Positions 8,987 to 18,728 are shown, counted from the stretch's first letter. The stretch: DNA of 64,000 bases from Desulfobacteraceae bacterium (GCA_014237465.1 JABZFM010000002.1:153772-217771); one strand, 5' to 3'. Numbers and translations: made by a program. The notes: generated from the sequence alone by a model not told the origin.

Positions 8987-10687
8987 ATGAAAAAGGCTTA
9001 TGATGACAGACCATGGTTAAAGGCTTATGATCCCGGACTTCCGCCGGATATCGACATCCCGGCAAAAACCTATACCGACACCCTGTTAGAGGGCCTGACA
9101 ACGGCGCCGGACCGGGCGGCCATGCATTTTATGGGCACCACCCTCACCTACCGGCAGTTGGATGAAATGTCGTGCCGGTTTGCGACATTTTTAACAACCA
9201 ATGGCATCAAACCGGGGGATGTCGTGGGACTGAGCCTGCCCAACATCCCCCAGTTTCTCATTGCGTTTTGCGGCACCATGCGGGCCGGTTGCACGGTCAC
9301 GGGCGTATCACCGCTTTTAACGCCAAAAGAACTGGCCCATCAGATCAACGATTCCGGTTGCCGGGTCCTGGTTACCTTAGATGCAATCTTTGAACGTGTA
9401 TTGACCAAAATCGAAAACCAGGTGCCTGGATTGTCCCATGTTGTAACCACCAGTATCGGTGACTATCTGCCCGCAATAAAACGGATACTGGGCAAACTTC
9501 TCAAAAAACTTCCGTCCGGCAAGGTGACACCCATTGCCGGCAAAACCATAATGTTATTTAAGCAGGTGATGACCCAGTATTCACCCGACAGATCAACAGC
9601 CGTTGTCACGCCTGACGACATCTGTCTGATTCAGTATACCGGCGGCACCACCGGGCTTCCCAAAGGAGTTGAACTGACCCAGCACAACATCTTTTCAAAC
9701 CTGACGCAGGTGAAAAAATGGACCGACTTTGAAATGGCCCAGGATGTGCTGTGTTCCGGTTTTCCGTTTTTTCACTTAGCCGGCCTGATGTTCGGCATGA
9801 CGGCCATGGCCACGGCAAGCACCCAGTGCCTGATTCCGGATCCGAGAAACACTAAAAACATTTGCAGTGAAATTCGGACCCATGCCCCTTCTATTTATGC
9901 CAACGTGCCTACCCTGTACCAGATGCTGCTGGAAGATCCGGTATTCAAAAAACTCGATTTTACGCCGGCCAAAATTTTTGTATCCGGTGCGGCCCCATTT
10001 GCCGTGGAATCGATCCGGGCATTTGAAGCAGTGGTCGGCCAGGGCAAGGTAGTGGAACTCTACGGCATGACCGAGACCAGTCCGGTTATTACCTGCAACC
10101 CGGTGGAGGGTAATAAAAAAATCGGTTCCGTGGGTGTGCCGGTTTCCAATACACACGTCCGAATCGTGAATGTGGAGAACGGAACAGATTTAATGCCTGT
10201 TGGAGAACCCGGAGAGATAATCGTGCGCGGCCCCCAGGTGATGAAAGGCTACCACAACAAGCCCGAAGAAACGGATCACGCCATGCGCGAGCACGACGAC
10301 AAAACCTGGCTGCATACCGGTGATGTGGCCCGCATGGACGAAGACGGGTACTTTTATATCATGGACCGGTCCAAGGACATGCTCATTGTGGGCGGATACA
10401 AAGTTTTTTCAAGGGAAGTGGAAGAAACCCTGTACCAGCATGAGGCTGTTGAATTCTGCGCCATCATCGGCCTGTCAGATCCAAAACGGCCCGGCAGTGA
10501 AATTGTCAAGGCAGTGATCCAATTGTCCAAAGATGCGCAAAATCAGGATGCCGATACCTTAAAAGAAAATATCAAAACCTATTGCCGCGAAAACATGGCC
10601 CCCTACAAGGTGCCTAAAATCATAGAATTTATCGACGCCATTCCGTTAACCGCAGTGGGCAAGGTGGACAAAAAAGCGCTGCGATAA
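8987..10687 (+). CDS. Long-chain acyl-CoA synthetase (AMP-forming, FadD-like)
   Basis: A 566-residue adenylate-forming enzyme that would activate a carboxylic acid to its CoA thioester with ATP. The signature motifs are present in order: the P-loop YTGGTTGLPKG from residue 217, then ELYGMTETSP, then HTGDVARMDEDGYFYIMDR, the hinge-lysine region GGYKVFSREVEE and the C-terminal catalytic lysine region AVGKVDKKAL. Length is normal for fatty-acid or aromatic-acid ligases. The start has a GGGAGG ribosome-binding site. It precedes the glycyl radical enzyme gene by 53 bp, so the two may share a pathway. The substrate cannot be read from sequence; medium or long-chain fatty acid is the default. Confidence 0.9.
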   Translation: MKKAYDDRPWLKAYDPGLPPDIDIPAKTYTDTLLEGLTTAPDRAAMHFMGTTLTYRQLDEMSCRFATFLTTNGIKPGDVVGLSLPNIPQFLIAFCGTMRAGCTVTGVSPLLTPKELAHQINDSGCRVLVTLDAIFERVLTKIENQVPGLSHVVTTSIGDYLPAIKRILGKLLKKLPSGKVTPIAGKTIMLFKQVMTQYSPDRSTAVVTPDDICLIQYTGGTTGLPKGVELTQHNIFSNLTQVKKWTDFEMAQDVLCSGFPFFHLAGLMFGMTAMATASTQCLIPDPRNTKNICSEIRTHAPSIYANVPTLYQMLLEDPVFKKLDFTPAKIFVSGAAPFAVESIRAFEAVVGQGKVVELYGMTETSPVITCNPVEGNKKIGSVGVPVSNTHVRIVNVENGTDLMPVGEPGEIIVRGPQVMKGYHNKPEETDHAMREHDDKTWLHTGDVARMDEDGYFYIMDRSKDMLIVGGYKVFSREVEETLYQHEAVEFCAIIGLSDPKRPGSEIVKAVIQLSKDAQNQDADTLKENIKTYCRENMAPYKVPKIIEFIDAIPLTAVGKVDKKALR

Positions 10688-10740
10688 AATACAAGCTTAC
10701 TGCAAAAAGAATAAAACGTTATCATAAATAAGGCGAGCCG

Positions 10741-13122
10741 ATGCTGATGCCGTCAACAAACCTACAACCGCCTCTAACAGACCGGATTTCCTATCTAAAA
10801 AACTCGGTTCAGGGATTTAAGCCGGGCATCTGCACGGAGCGGGCCCTTATCTGGACAAAATATTTTAAAAAATCAGATAACAAAAACAAACCCGCCTGCA
10901 TTCAAATCGCAGAAGCGTTTAGAGACGTCTTGGTCAACAAAACCGTTATAATCTATCCCAATGAACTGATTATCGGCAACTTCACGTCCAAAAGAGTGGG
11001 CGGTGAAATTCTGCCGGAACTTCTCGGCGTGCCGGTTATGGAGGATATTCTTAAATTTTCCGGACGGAAAACAAGCCCCCTGCAGATATCAGCCAAAGAA
11101 ACCTGGCAGCTTCTTCGCATCCTGCCCTTCTGGCTGTTTCGCTTTCTTGCCATGCGGGCATACACCTCGCCGGTCACCAAAGTAAGCAAAATGCTCAGTC
11201 AGTTAAAATCCTACTTTTATGTGATGAACGAAACCGGCGGCATTGCGCACACGATTCCGGATCATGAAAAACTGATCAGGATCGGGACCGATGGCATCAT
11301 CGCAGAAGTACTGGAAAAGCAGACGCATGTAGTAAAAAATTCGGATCAGTGGCATTTTTATGAGGCCGTAAAAATCAGCGCTCAAGCATTTGCCTTGTTT
11401 TGCAGACGGTATGAAATGCTTGCCACCAACATGGCAAAAAATGAGCCGGATCCGGACACCCGGCATAACCTGGCGGCCATCGCAACCTGCTTTAAAACCG
11501 TGCCCGTAAAAGGCGCTGCGACGTTTCGGGAAGCCCTCCAGATCGTTTATCTGGCCCATATTGCCATCATGATCGAAAGTCTGGATAATTCCATTGGGTT
11601 GGGCCGGATGGATCAATACCTGTATCCCTTTTATAAAAAAGACATAAAAAACAATGTAATCACCCGGGATCAGGCCAAAGAACTGATTGCGGCGTTTTCA
11701 ATAAAAATGTGTGAACTGGTGCCGGTCTTTCCCCAGCGGGTCATTAATTTTCATGGCGGTTTTTATAATGCCCAGGTTGTGACCGTGGGCGGCATGGATT
11801 CAGACGGCAGGGATGCGACCAATGCGCTCAGCCATATTTTTCTTGAAGTCATGAATGAACTGAGAATGAGAGAGCCTAACTACCATGCCCGGTTGCATGC
11901 AAATTCGCCGAAAGACTATGTTGACAAAATCATTTCCAACCTCTGTGCGGGAAGCAATACGCCGTCGTTGTATAATGATGATGTGATCATTGATACCATG
12001 TGCAAAAACGGCTACCCCTTGGCAGATGCACGAAATTATTCGGGCGTGGGGTGTGTTGAACCCATTGCACCGGGGAAAACGTTTGCCTCAACCAATGCGG
12101 CAATGGTCAATGTCCCGCTGATTCTCGAGCTGGCACTCAATTCCGGCCGTCGGTTTTGTTCAGTTTTCCGCAGTGGTGAAAAAACATTGCCAATATCACG
12201 CATGCAAACAATGGATGATGTTAAACATGCATTTACCGCCCAGCTAAAATTTCAGATCCAAAAGCTCATCAACGATCTGCAGCCCATTGAACGGGCCAAT
12301 ATGAAATATCATCCCACCCCCTTTACCAGCATGCTCCATGAGGGGTGTATCGCTTCAGGCACGTGCACCACAGCGGGCGGTGCCGTATATAATTTTTCCG
12401 GGATTCAGGCGGTGGCACCGGTGGCTGCCGGAGATGCCCTTTATGCAATCGACAAATTTGTCTTTAAAGAAAACAAGATTTCCCTGCCGGCCCTGGTGGG
12501 GTTATTAAAGAAAGATATCAATGACCCCAAATGGCTGGCCTATATGAAGGGGGCTAAAAAATTCGGCAATGACGAACAAGAGGTTGATCAATGGACCCTT
12601 TATGTGGTGGATGCCTTTGGAAAAGCCCTGGACGGCCATGTGAATACCCGGGGGGGCAAATACATCATGGGGATATACTCGGATACGATTCATGAGTTTT
12701 TCGGCCGCATTACCGGGGCGCTGCCCTATGGCCGAAGAAAAGGCGAGAGTTTTTCTTCCGGCATATCCCCTGGAAACGGGTTTGACAAAAACGGCCCCAC
12801 GGCGCTGATCAATTCTGCAAACCGCTTTGATTTTACAACAATACCCAATGGGATTAATTTTAACCTCAAGTTTTATCCCCATACCTTAAAGGGCGAAAAA
12901 GGCCGAGCCCTTCTTTCCAGCCTCTTAAAGACTTATTTTAAACGCGGCGGCATGCAGACCCAGATCAATGTACTGGACCCGGAAGAATTGAAAAAAGCAT
13001 ACGACAACCCTGACCTGTATCCGAACCTGGTGGTCCGGGTCTCAGGATATACCGTTTATTTTAACGATCTGACGCCGGTCATGAAACAGGAAATCATCCA
13101 ACGGACGACCCTTTCCGCATAG
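10741..13122 (+). CDS. Glycyl radical enzyme, PFL2/dehydratase-like
   Basis: A 793-residue member of the pyruvate formate-lyase superfamily. The catalytic thiyl motif GVGCVEP places Cys at 438 and Glu at 440. The C-terminal glycyl-radical motif RVSGYTVYFNDL places the radical Gly at 769. A GCVE motif is typical of the dehydratase/lyase branch (glycerol and propanediol dehydratase, choline TMA-lyase, isethionate lyase) and differs from the CC pair of true pyruvate formate-lyase. The block GGIAHTIPDHEKLIRIG near residue 165 is the usual N-terminal signature. Activation requires a radical-SAM activase, which is normally adjacent; none is found nearby. Substrate is unassigned. Its 3' end overlaps the convergent sulfotransferase-like gene by 29 bp. 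Confidence 0.88.
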   Translation: MLMPSTNLQPPLTDRISYLKNSVQGFKPGICTERALIWTKYFKKSDNKNKPACIQIAEAFRDVLVNKTVIIYPNELIIGNFTSKRVGGEILPELLGVPVMEDILKFSGRKTSPLQISAKETWQLLRILPFWLFRFLAMRAYTSPVTKVSKMLSQLKSYFYVMNETGGIAHTIPDHEKLIRIGTDGIIAEVLEKQTHVVKNSDQWHFYEAVKISAQAFALFCRRYEMLATNMAKNEPDPDTRHNLAAIATCFKTVPVKGAATFREALQIVYLAHIAIMIESLDNSIGLGRMDQYLYPFYKKDIKNNVITRDQAKELIAAFSIKMCELVPVFPQRVINFHGGFYNAQVVTVGGMDSDGRDATNALSHIFLEVMNELRMREPNYHARLHANSPKDYVDKIISNLCAGSNTPSLYNDDVIIDTMCKNGYPLADARNYSGVGCVEPIAPGKTFASTNAAMVNVPLILELALNSGRRFCSVFRSGEKTLPISRMQTMDDVKHAFTAQLKFQIQKLINDLQPIERANMKYHPTPFTSMLHEGCIASGTCTTAGGAVYNFSGIQAVAPVAAGDALYAIDKFVFKENKISLPALVGLLKKDINDPKWLAYMKGAKKFGNDEQEVDQWTLYVVDAFGKALDGHVNTRGGKYIMGIYSDTIHEFFGRITGALPYGRRKGESFSSGISPGNGFDKNGPTALINSANRFDFTTIPNGINFNLKFYPHTLKGEKGRALLSSLLKTYFKRGGMQTQINVLDPEELKKAYDNPDLYPNLVVRVSGYTVYFNDLTPVMKQEIIQRTTLSA

Positions 13123-14233
13123 GAGATAAAGCAGGATAGGGATCCTCGGCATACAGAAACGCAAAATCTTTTTTTAAGCGACGGCTGTCAATACCGAAGT
13201 CCTCAAGGGGTCGTACTTCATGGACGCGCTGGTATTTTTTCTGTTTTTCCGCCTGGCGTTTTACGGCTGAACAGAGCGCATCACTCGGCTCAATGCCCGT
13301 AAATTTAACGACGCTATCAAATACGCCCATCAGATCTTCTTTGAGCTGGTCATAGGGGACAATGAGGACCCTGCTTTTGTCGATTTCGTTATTCTGCCAC
13401 AGATCATAAAAATATTGGTAAAGATCGATACTGCCCTGGTACCGATATTCGTTAAACCGGTTGATCTGCTCGGGCGTAAACCGGTGCGACCCCCATAAGA
13501 GATCAATCATGTTGTGGGAAAGAGAAAGATATGAAGGCAGGGTGTCCTCGGGCATCCGATGCATATAGATAAACCGGGCATCCGGAAAGACTTCCATCAG
13601 GGTCTTGATCCGGTGCGTGGAAAAATGGGTCTGGGCAAAAATCTGTTTTTTGCCGGTATAATATATGTGTCGCTGAAACAGGGATTTTAAAAACCGCGCT
13701 GAACGGATGCGGTGGGTGTCGGGCATAAGATCGTGTAAACGCAATTTGTCAAATGTATCTTCCAAAAATCCCAGCGGGGATAAGATAACGGCAAACTGTG
13801 TGTCAATGTTGTGGATAAACAGCAGTTCTTCTTCTTCCACCTTGTCAATGGCCACATGATGTCCGGTACTTTCCGGAAAAATCGTGGTCATCTGCCGTCG
13901 ACGGAAGAAATCGACAATCGGTCTGACAAAGATACGGGCGGTAATGGCGGGAAAGAGCAAATGCCAGGAATAGTAGGCGGCCATTTCATCGGTCTGGGTA
14001 AAGAGTTTGTGCATAAACGTCGTCCCGCTGCGGGGATGGCCGATAATAAACACCGGCTGTTTGACTTTGACATCACGAAACCTGGGGAAAAAAATCCGAT
14101 CCAGAAAAAGGGTGACGGTCTTAATCACAGAAAGAATAATAAAAATCAGTATCACCATCGTACAATGCAGAAAATCACGGCTTGCGCCGAACATTTTCCA
14201 GCAGACAGCAATCCCGTTTAGGTAAAAGCGCAT
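13094..14233 (-). CDS. Sulfotransferase family protein, membrane-anchored
   Basis: A 379-residue protein with an N-terminal membrane helix (about residues 26-45) followed by a PAPS-binding P-loop, FIIGHPRSGTTFMH, with GHPRSGTT at 65-72. A later segment DARFIYMHRMPEDTLPSY fits the 3'-phosphate loop of PF13469-type sulfotransferases. Such enzymes move sulfate from PAPS to hydroxyl or amine groups; some relatives use other chemistry. The ribosome-binding site is AAGGAG. The gene is the last of a minus-strand cluster that includes a ferredoxin-like protein and another sulfotransferase-like protein. Acceptor is unknown. Confidence 0.8.
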   Translation of the reverse strand: MRFYLNGIAVCWKMFGASRDFLHCTMVILIFIILSVIKTVTLFLDRIFFPRFRDVKVKQPVFIIGHPRSGTTFMHKLFTQTDEMAAYYSWHLLFPAITARIFVRPIVDFFRRRQMTTIFPESTGHHVAIDKVEEEELLFIHNIDTQFAVILSPLGFLEDTFDKLRLHDLMPDTHRIRSARFLKSLFQRHIYYTGKKQIFAQTHFSTHRIKTLMEVFPDARFIYMHRMPEDTLPSYLSLSHNMIDLLWGSHRFTPEQINRFNEYRYQGSIDLYQYFYDLWQNNEIDKSRVLIVPYDQLKEDLMGVFDSVVKFTGIEPSDALCSAVKRQAEKQKKYQRVHEVRPLEDFGIDSRRLKKDFAFLYAEDPYPALSPMRKGSSVG

Positions 14234-14287
14234 GGAAATTTTTCTCCTTTATTATAATGATGAAACTAATTTATCCAAAAATTCAAT

Positions 14288-15127
14288 TTATGCGTATCCT
14301 GAACCCAACAAAATCTCTGCCGGTACCTGATGGTCGTGTTCGTAATCGTCTCTGACGGCCATGGTTCTTGCCTGACCGGGACAGGTGGATACGCAGAGCC
14401 CGCATCCCATGCATTTTTCGGCATTAACCGAGACGCTGCCGTCAGTTTCGACGTTTGCATCAAATATGCACCGGTCAATGCATTTGCCGCACTTTTCCAT
14501 GCCCATGCATTTGTTTACATCAGAGACACAGATCTCAGGCCCCTTCCACATCATTTCACCGGTCAGCAAAAATACGCGCGTAGGCGCGCACACCCGGGGT
14601 TCGCAATTACAGATGCAGAAAAGCCACTTTCCGGACTGTCGGCACATCTCAAGCGCGTGAACATATCCAAGTTCATTGCATTTTCGAAGAAGGGCTTTCA
14701 CTTCTTCGGTAGACACAACTTTATATCCCAGCCCAAGGCGCATGAACATATCCTTGGCATATAAAAATTGAATATCTTTGAGGAGTGGTTCTTCCCATTT
14801 GCATGTGGCAAGCTGGCAGAGGCATGGACCGAGGGCAAATCGACCATTTTCCGGGCCTTCCAGTTGATCCAGGTAATCGACCACGTTTTCGGCGGCTTCA
14901 AGAGTAACAACGATTCCATGGGGTAAATCCCGGCTTGCTTTGGCAATATAAAGCATCACTTTTTTACCCCATCGGGTGGTTGTCAGCCACTTTTTTTCAA
15001 GCAGGTAGTCGACCAGCTTGAGAACAATTTTGGGCTCGATAAAACTGTAAAATAAATGGATGAGATAGTGAAACAGCCCGATATCTCTTAATTTCCGTTT
15101 TTGGGGGTCAAAGCCTGCGTGTGACAT
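14288..15127 (-). CDS. 4Fe-4S ferredoxin-like protein
   Basis: A 279-residue soluble protein with a strong GGAGG ribosome-binding site. The C-terminal part holds two ferredoxin clusters: CMGMEKCGKCIDRC and CMGCGLCVSTCP. The N-terminal 200 residues carry extra cysteines (CLCQLATC; LFCICNCEPRVC) that could bind a further cluster. A helical N-terminal segment (residues 15-45) may be membrane-associated. Proteins of this form act as electron carriers for unidentified oxidoreductases. It lies 54 bp upstream of one sulfotransferase-like gene and 107 bp downstream of another, all on the same strand. Confidence 0.78.
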   Translation of the reverse strand: MSHAGFDPQKRKLRDIGLFHYLIHLFYSFIEPKIVLKLVDYLLEKKWLTTTRWGKKVMLYIAKASRDLPHGIVVTLEAAENVVDYLDQLEGPENGRFALGPCLCQLATCKWEEPLLKDIQFLYAKDMFMRLGLGYKVVSTEEVKALLRKCNELGYVHALEMCRQSGKWLFCICNCEPRVCAPTRVFLLTGEMMWKGPEICVSDVNKCMGMEKCGKCIDRCIFDANVETDGSVSVNAEKCMGCGLCVSTCPGQARTMAVRDDYEHDHQVPAEILLGSGYA

Positions 15128-15234
15128 AATTTGTCCTCCAATCGAATTTGATGGGTTTAAAAATAATCAAATTTTGATGACAAAGTAATCCCGCGTAAAA
15201 TTTTGAAGCCATCTAACATATTTAGGGCCCGACA

Positions 15235-16455
15235 CTATTTAGGCCTGTAACCAAACTGGTTCATATATTCCTCAAACCGCTCGATAATCTGAGCATCCGT
15301 CATCCCAAAATCTTTGGCGCTGTATTTGTGCGTTCCATGTTTGTGTTGCTTATTTTCCCTGATAAATGCCTTCATTTTTTCCTCGGTCTTAGGACGCAAC
15401 TCGATCCCGAATTTAGCATAGAACTTTTTAACAACGTTTAAAGGATCAGACAGGATTTCCTCGTACATAATATCATGGACATCAATGGCATGATGTTTTC
15501 TGGAAAACAGGTTGCGCTGGATATCTTCTGCAATAAAATTCAAATTGCATTCCGCTGTTTTTCTGACATCAACGCGTTTGGCGACATTACAGTGTGCACT
15601 GTAAACCATGCTGTTTACACTGTTGCATACGTCCACGGGATGACGATGCGTTTGAATCAGCATGGCGTCCGGAATAAGCCGTTTAACTTCGTTCATTGAG
15701 CCCGTATGGGCCGGCGCTTTCAGGGTCAGGCGTTTATCCGGTGTCTCGGATTGATAAATTTTTAATAACTGGAAATACTCTTCATAACTTTTAAGCCTGT
15801 CCGCCTGAAGACACCATTTCACATAAGCGCAAACAGGTGTCAGCATATAAAAAAAATCGCTTCGAAACGTTAAGGTAAGCAAAAGTATGCATTCTTCATA
15901 TTCATCGTCTCTTATGACATGAATATGATCAAACTGCTTTGATAGATGCCGATACGTGTTGTATTCAATTTTCGCCAGCATTTTCCGAAAATCTTTTCCT
16001 TCAATCGGTGGAATGGGACGGATGAGCTCCCAGAAATAAAGCCCCCGATTTTGCGAATCCTGGGCCAGTAATCGATGTAAAAATGTTGTTCCGGTTCTTA
16101 GCATGCCCAGTATGATAATCGGCGGGTTAATATTTTTTATAAAGACTTCAGGCTTTTTCTTTTTATATTCCGAAAATTTTAACCGGTTTTCCAGGCTTCT
16201 TTCAATGGCAGTCCGCTGCAGCACTTTTCCAAGAAACGTTAAATCCGTATCTTTTTTCACTGAATCGATTAACTGCCTTAACCCTTCTTTAAAATATGAA
16301 TCGCCATAATCTTTAAGCGAAAGTCGATGGGAAACTTTATCCAGCAATTCTTTTTCATCCAGATGAACCATTGGTTCCATCTGCTTCTTAAATCTGTCAC
16401 CCAATCGATTGATCAAACGACCTAATCCCGGCATGGTCTGATGGTCCGGCAGCAT
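15235..16455 (-). CDS. Sulfotransferase family protein
   Basis: A 406-residue protein with the PAPS-binding loop ILGMLRTGTTFLHRLL (GMLRTGTT at residues 117-124) and the downstream element AMLIQTHRHPVDVCNSV. The 100-residue N-terminal extension is helical. It is of the same PF13469-type superfamily as the 13094-14233 product but clearly diverged, so this is not a recent duplication. The start is supported by GGAGGAAA. The C-terminal end YMNQFGYRPK is typical of the family. Substrate is unknown. Confidence 0.82.
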   Translation of the reverse strand: MLPDHQTMPGLGRLINRLGDRFKKQMEPMVHLDEKELLDKVSHRLSLKDYGDSYFKEGLRQLIDSVKKDTDLTFLGKVLQRTAIERSLENRLKFSEYKKKKPEVFIKNINPPIIILGMLRTGTTFLHRLLAQDSQNRGLYFWELIRPIPPIEGKDFRKMLAKIEYNTYRHLSKQFDHIHVIRDDEYEECILLLTLTFRSDFFYMLTPVCAYVKWCLQADRLKSYEEYFQLLKIYQSETPDKRLTLKAPAHTGSMNEVKRLIPDAMLIQTHRHPVDVCNSVNSMVYSAHCNVAKRVDVRKTAECNLNFIAEDIQRNLFSRKHHAIDVHDIMYEEILSDPLNVVKKFYAKFGIELRPKTEEKMKAFIRENKQHKHGTHKYSAKDFGMTDAQIIERFEEYMNQFGYRPK

Positions 16456-16489
16456 CTTTTTCCTCCACTAATTGTATGTACTTTCGTAT

Positions 16490-16987
16490 TCATAATAGAT
16501 CTACAGCACCTTTATAATTGCGCTTCCAATACACGTTATTTAATAAATCAATTCTTACTTTTCCCCCTTTAGACGGGGCATGGATAAATCTATCGTTTCC
16601 AATATAAATCCCTACGTGGCCTGGAGAGAATATCTTGCCTATCAAACCCCATCTTGTAAAAAAAACTAAATCGCCTTTTTTTAAATCCGATTTAGAAACG
16701 CTGCTCCCTTGCCGGTACTGTGCACCTGCCGTTCTTGGAATCTCAATACCCGCTTTCTTAAAAACATATGAAGTAAACCCTGAACAATCAAATCCTTTAG
16801 GTGTAGTTCCCCCGTATTTATACGGAAACCCTTTATAGCGAACTGCAATTTTAACAATTTTTTCCCCTAAGGAGGAATTATAATGTTTCCTTTTAGAAAA
16901 AGAACCACATCCTGCAATCATTAAAATACTAAGAAACAAGCTAATAAGTTTAATTTTATTATCTTTCAAATTCTGCTCTCTTTTCAA
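16490..16987 (-). CDS. NlpC/P60 (C40) peptidoglycan endopeptidase lipoprotein
   Basis: A 165-residue lipoprotein with lipobox LMIAGC (Cys27). The catalytic domain contains the C40 triad: Cys68 in FDCSGF, His124 in GHVGIYIG and His136 in FIHAPS. Such enzymes cut between D-glutamate and diaminopimelate in peptidoglycan stem peptides. Length and layout match Spr/MepS-type enzymes. The start appears to be TTG, as no in-frame ATG gives a full signal peptide. It lies just upstream of the sulfotransferase-like gene on the same strand. Confidence 0.9.
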   Translation of the reverse strand: MKREQNLKDNKIKLISLFLSILMIAGCGSFSKRKHYNSSLGEKIVKIAVRYKGFPYKYGGTTPKGFDCSGFTSYVFKKAGIEIPRTAGAQYRQGSSVSKSDLKKGDLVFFTRWGLIGKIFSPGHVGIYIGNDRFIHAPSKGGKVRIDLLNNVYWKRNYKGAVDLL

Positions 16988-17472
16988 AGTATGCCAGAAT
17001 GATCGCTTATATTCATAACACCAACATCCGCTACAACTTAGGGCGGGAATTAGGGACGCAAAAATAATTTTTTTTCTGGCACGCCCGGCGATATTTCCTT
17101 AAATTGTTTGCTAATGCATTAGAATGGCAGATAAATGTGACCAGCAAAATAAACATGTATTTTTTCATAATATATCTCTCTGACCGCTAACGCTGCGAAT
17201 AACATAGACACAAAGCGCGAGTTTTTTTGGATCAGGGTTGATCCGGTTGATAATAGTTTTGGCCTTTCAAAATTATCAACTATTTTATAAATTCATTCTT
17301 TTATCAATTATAACTGAGACTCAATGGACAATCTGTTTTCGATCAAAAAAAGGGGGTGATCTCCATTCCTGACAGATCTTGCTTTAAAACATAGTATCCC
17401 TTAAACAGAACCTGAATATCAATCAATGATTTTGATATTCATCATCACGTCAAGCCCCCTCCCCTGATTCCA
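16988..17472. other. Intergenic region, no gene seen
   Basis: About 485 bp without a convincing coding frame on either strand. It contains a short hairpin GGATCA-GGGT-TGATCC at 17229-17244 with T7 on its left, which does not form a terminator on either strand, and a GGGAATTAGGGACG string of the sort seen near REP-associated transposase genes, but no transposase remnant can be read. Confidence 0.5.
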
Positions 17473-17679
17473 CTATTCATGATAAGGGATTTCGATTTGT
17501 TTGGCTGTCTCCTTAATTCGATCCATTGCTTCTTCAGCTTGTTTGGCGGCGTCTTCCGCTCTTTCAACCGCTTTCTCCCGATCCACCCCGTCAACTGTTT
17601 CGGTTTTCATGTTTTTAATCACCAGCATACTGACAATTAGCATGGCAATTAAAATAACAACAAAAAATGCACCTCTCAT
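17473..17679 (-). CDS. Small membrane-anchored coiled-coil protein
   Basis: A 68-residue protein with one N-terminal transmembrane helix (residues 4-21) and a charged, heptad-like helix after it (EKAVERAEDAAKQAEEAMDR). The ribosome-binding site is AAAGGAGA. Such small proteins are usual near the cell envelope but have no defined role. It stands alone between the EamA transporter and a long intergenic region. Confidence 0.7.
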   Translation of the reverse strand: MRGAFFVVILIAMLIVSMLVIKNMKTETVDGVDREKAVERAEDAAKQAEEAMDRIKETAKQIEIPYHE

Positions 17680-17768
17680 TGAACCGTCTCCTTTTTAGAA
17701 AATAATGTACAGACTGAATTGCAAATAAGCTATTGGCACTGCATCGCTGTCAGCCACTTGTTTTTCTT

Positions 17769-18638
17769 TTATTTTGCCATCAGCAGAATCATTACCGCCC
17801 CGGAAAACATCAGCATTGCCCCTAAAAACCGCATCAGAAAATTTTCTTCATGAAATACCAGCCCGCCGAATATCACCCCAAACACGATACTGAGACGTTT
17901 GACGGACATCATGTACGCCGCCTTGGTCATTGAAATACCATATCCGTGAAAAAGAATATGACAATAAAGCAACACCCCGGCCACCATCCCCTTTACCGGC
18001 TGTTCCACAAATGTTTTCAGTCTGATTTTTCGAAATACCAGAAAAATAATGATGATCAGCAGGTTTAAGACAGCAAAAAAAGACATCTGAAAAAACATCA
18101 CCGATGAATGCAGAATCGCCAGCTTACCAAGGACCGCGGAAAAGCTGAAAATAAAAGACACAATCAGCATCATCCATGAGCCGGTTTCCTTAAAAACCGC
18201 CCGAAATGGGTCTGATAAAGACCGTTTTTTCGGATCGATGTTTAACACATAACTGCCGATGCACACGGCTGCGATCCCGGCGATTCCCCAGATGTCCGGG
18301 ACTTCATTTAACATCAGAAAGCCGGTGGCGATTATAAACACCGGTGTGAACGCAAGATAAGGCACCGTCAGTGACAACGGCGAAATTTTAATGGCCTTTA
18401 TATACATGAAAAAAGGGACCGCGTTAAGCGGCAGGCTGATTAAAAACGTGATATAAAAAATCCGGTCAAGGGGCGGAACGTTTATAAACAGTAGACTGAT
18501 CAAGGTTAACGGCAGGCTGTACAACAGCGGGAACACAAACATCTCATAAGCTGTCAGATGGGAAAACCATTTCTTCACCCAGGTATCATGGATGGCAACA
18601 GACAGTGCGGTTAAAAATGCAAACGTAAACCAGGTCAT
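17769..18638 (-). CDS. EamA/DMT superfamily transporter
   Basis: A 289-residue hydrophobic protein with about ten transmembrane helices arranged as two EamA repeats of five. Indicators include the first helix with FLTALSVAIHDTWVKKW, the conserved P in TVPYLAFTPVFI, and the C-terminal block RLSIVFGVIFGGLVFHEE followed by RFLGAMLMFSGAVMILL, where a Glu at the repeat end is typical of the drug/metabolite transporter family. These carry small metabolites or amino acids, usually outward. No clear ribosome-binding site is seen. It is divergent from the FmdB-like gene. Confidence 0.88.
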   Translation of the reverse strand: MTWFTFAFLTALSVAIHDTWVKKWFSHLTAYEMFVFPLLYSLPLTLISLLFINVPPLDRIFYITFLISLPLNAVPFFMYIKAIKISPLSLTVPYLAFTPVFIIATGFLMLNEVPDIWGIAGIAAVCIGSYVLNIDPKKRSLSDPFRAVFKETGSWMMLIVSFIFSFSAVLGKLAILHSSVMFFQMSFFAVLNLLIIIIFLVFRKIRLKTFVEQPVKGMVAGVLLYCHILFHGYGISMTKAAYMMSVKRLSIVFGVIFGGLVFHEENFLMRFLGAMLMFSGAVMILLMAK

Positions 18639-18699
18639 AAGCTGATTAAATTTTTACAGTTAAGTTAATTAAAATCATACAATGGATAATTCATGTCTC

Positions 18700-18728
18700 T
18701 TGACATTTATCATCTGATAATAATAATG
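18700..18728 (+). promoter_or_regulatory. Candidate sigma-70 promoter
   Basis: TTGACA at 18700-18705 is followed by a run TAATAATAATG, which offers -10-like hexamers at spacings of 15-18 bp. It lies about 45-70 bp upstream of the zinc-ribbon gene at 18769. This rests on motif match only. Confidence 0.45.

Noticed and set aside
17222..17244. Hairpin GGATCA-GGGT-TGATCC with T7 as a terminator
   Set aside because: The T-run precedes the hairpin on the plus strand and would be an A-run after it on the minus strand, so it is not a terminator in either direction.
16988..17472. Possible REP-associated transposase remnant or ncRNA near GGGAATTAGGGACG
   Set aside because: No transposase reading frame or conserved fold can be read; only a short suggestive string.
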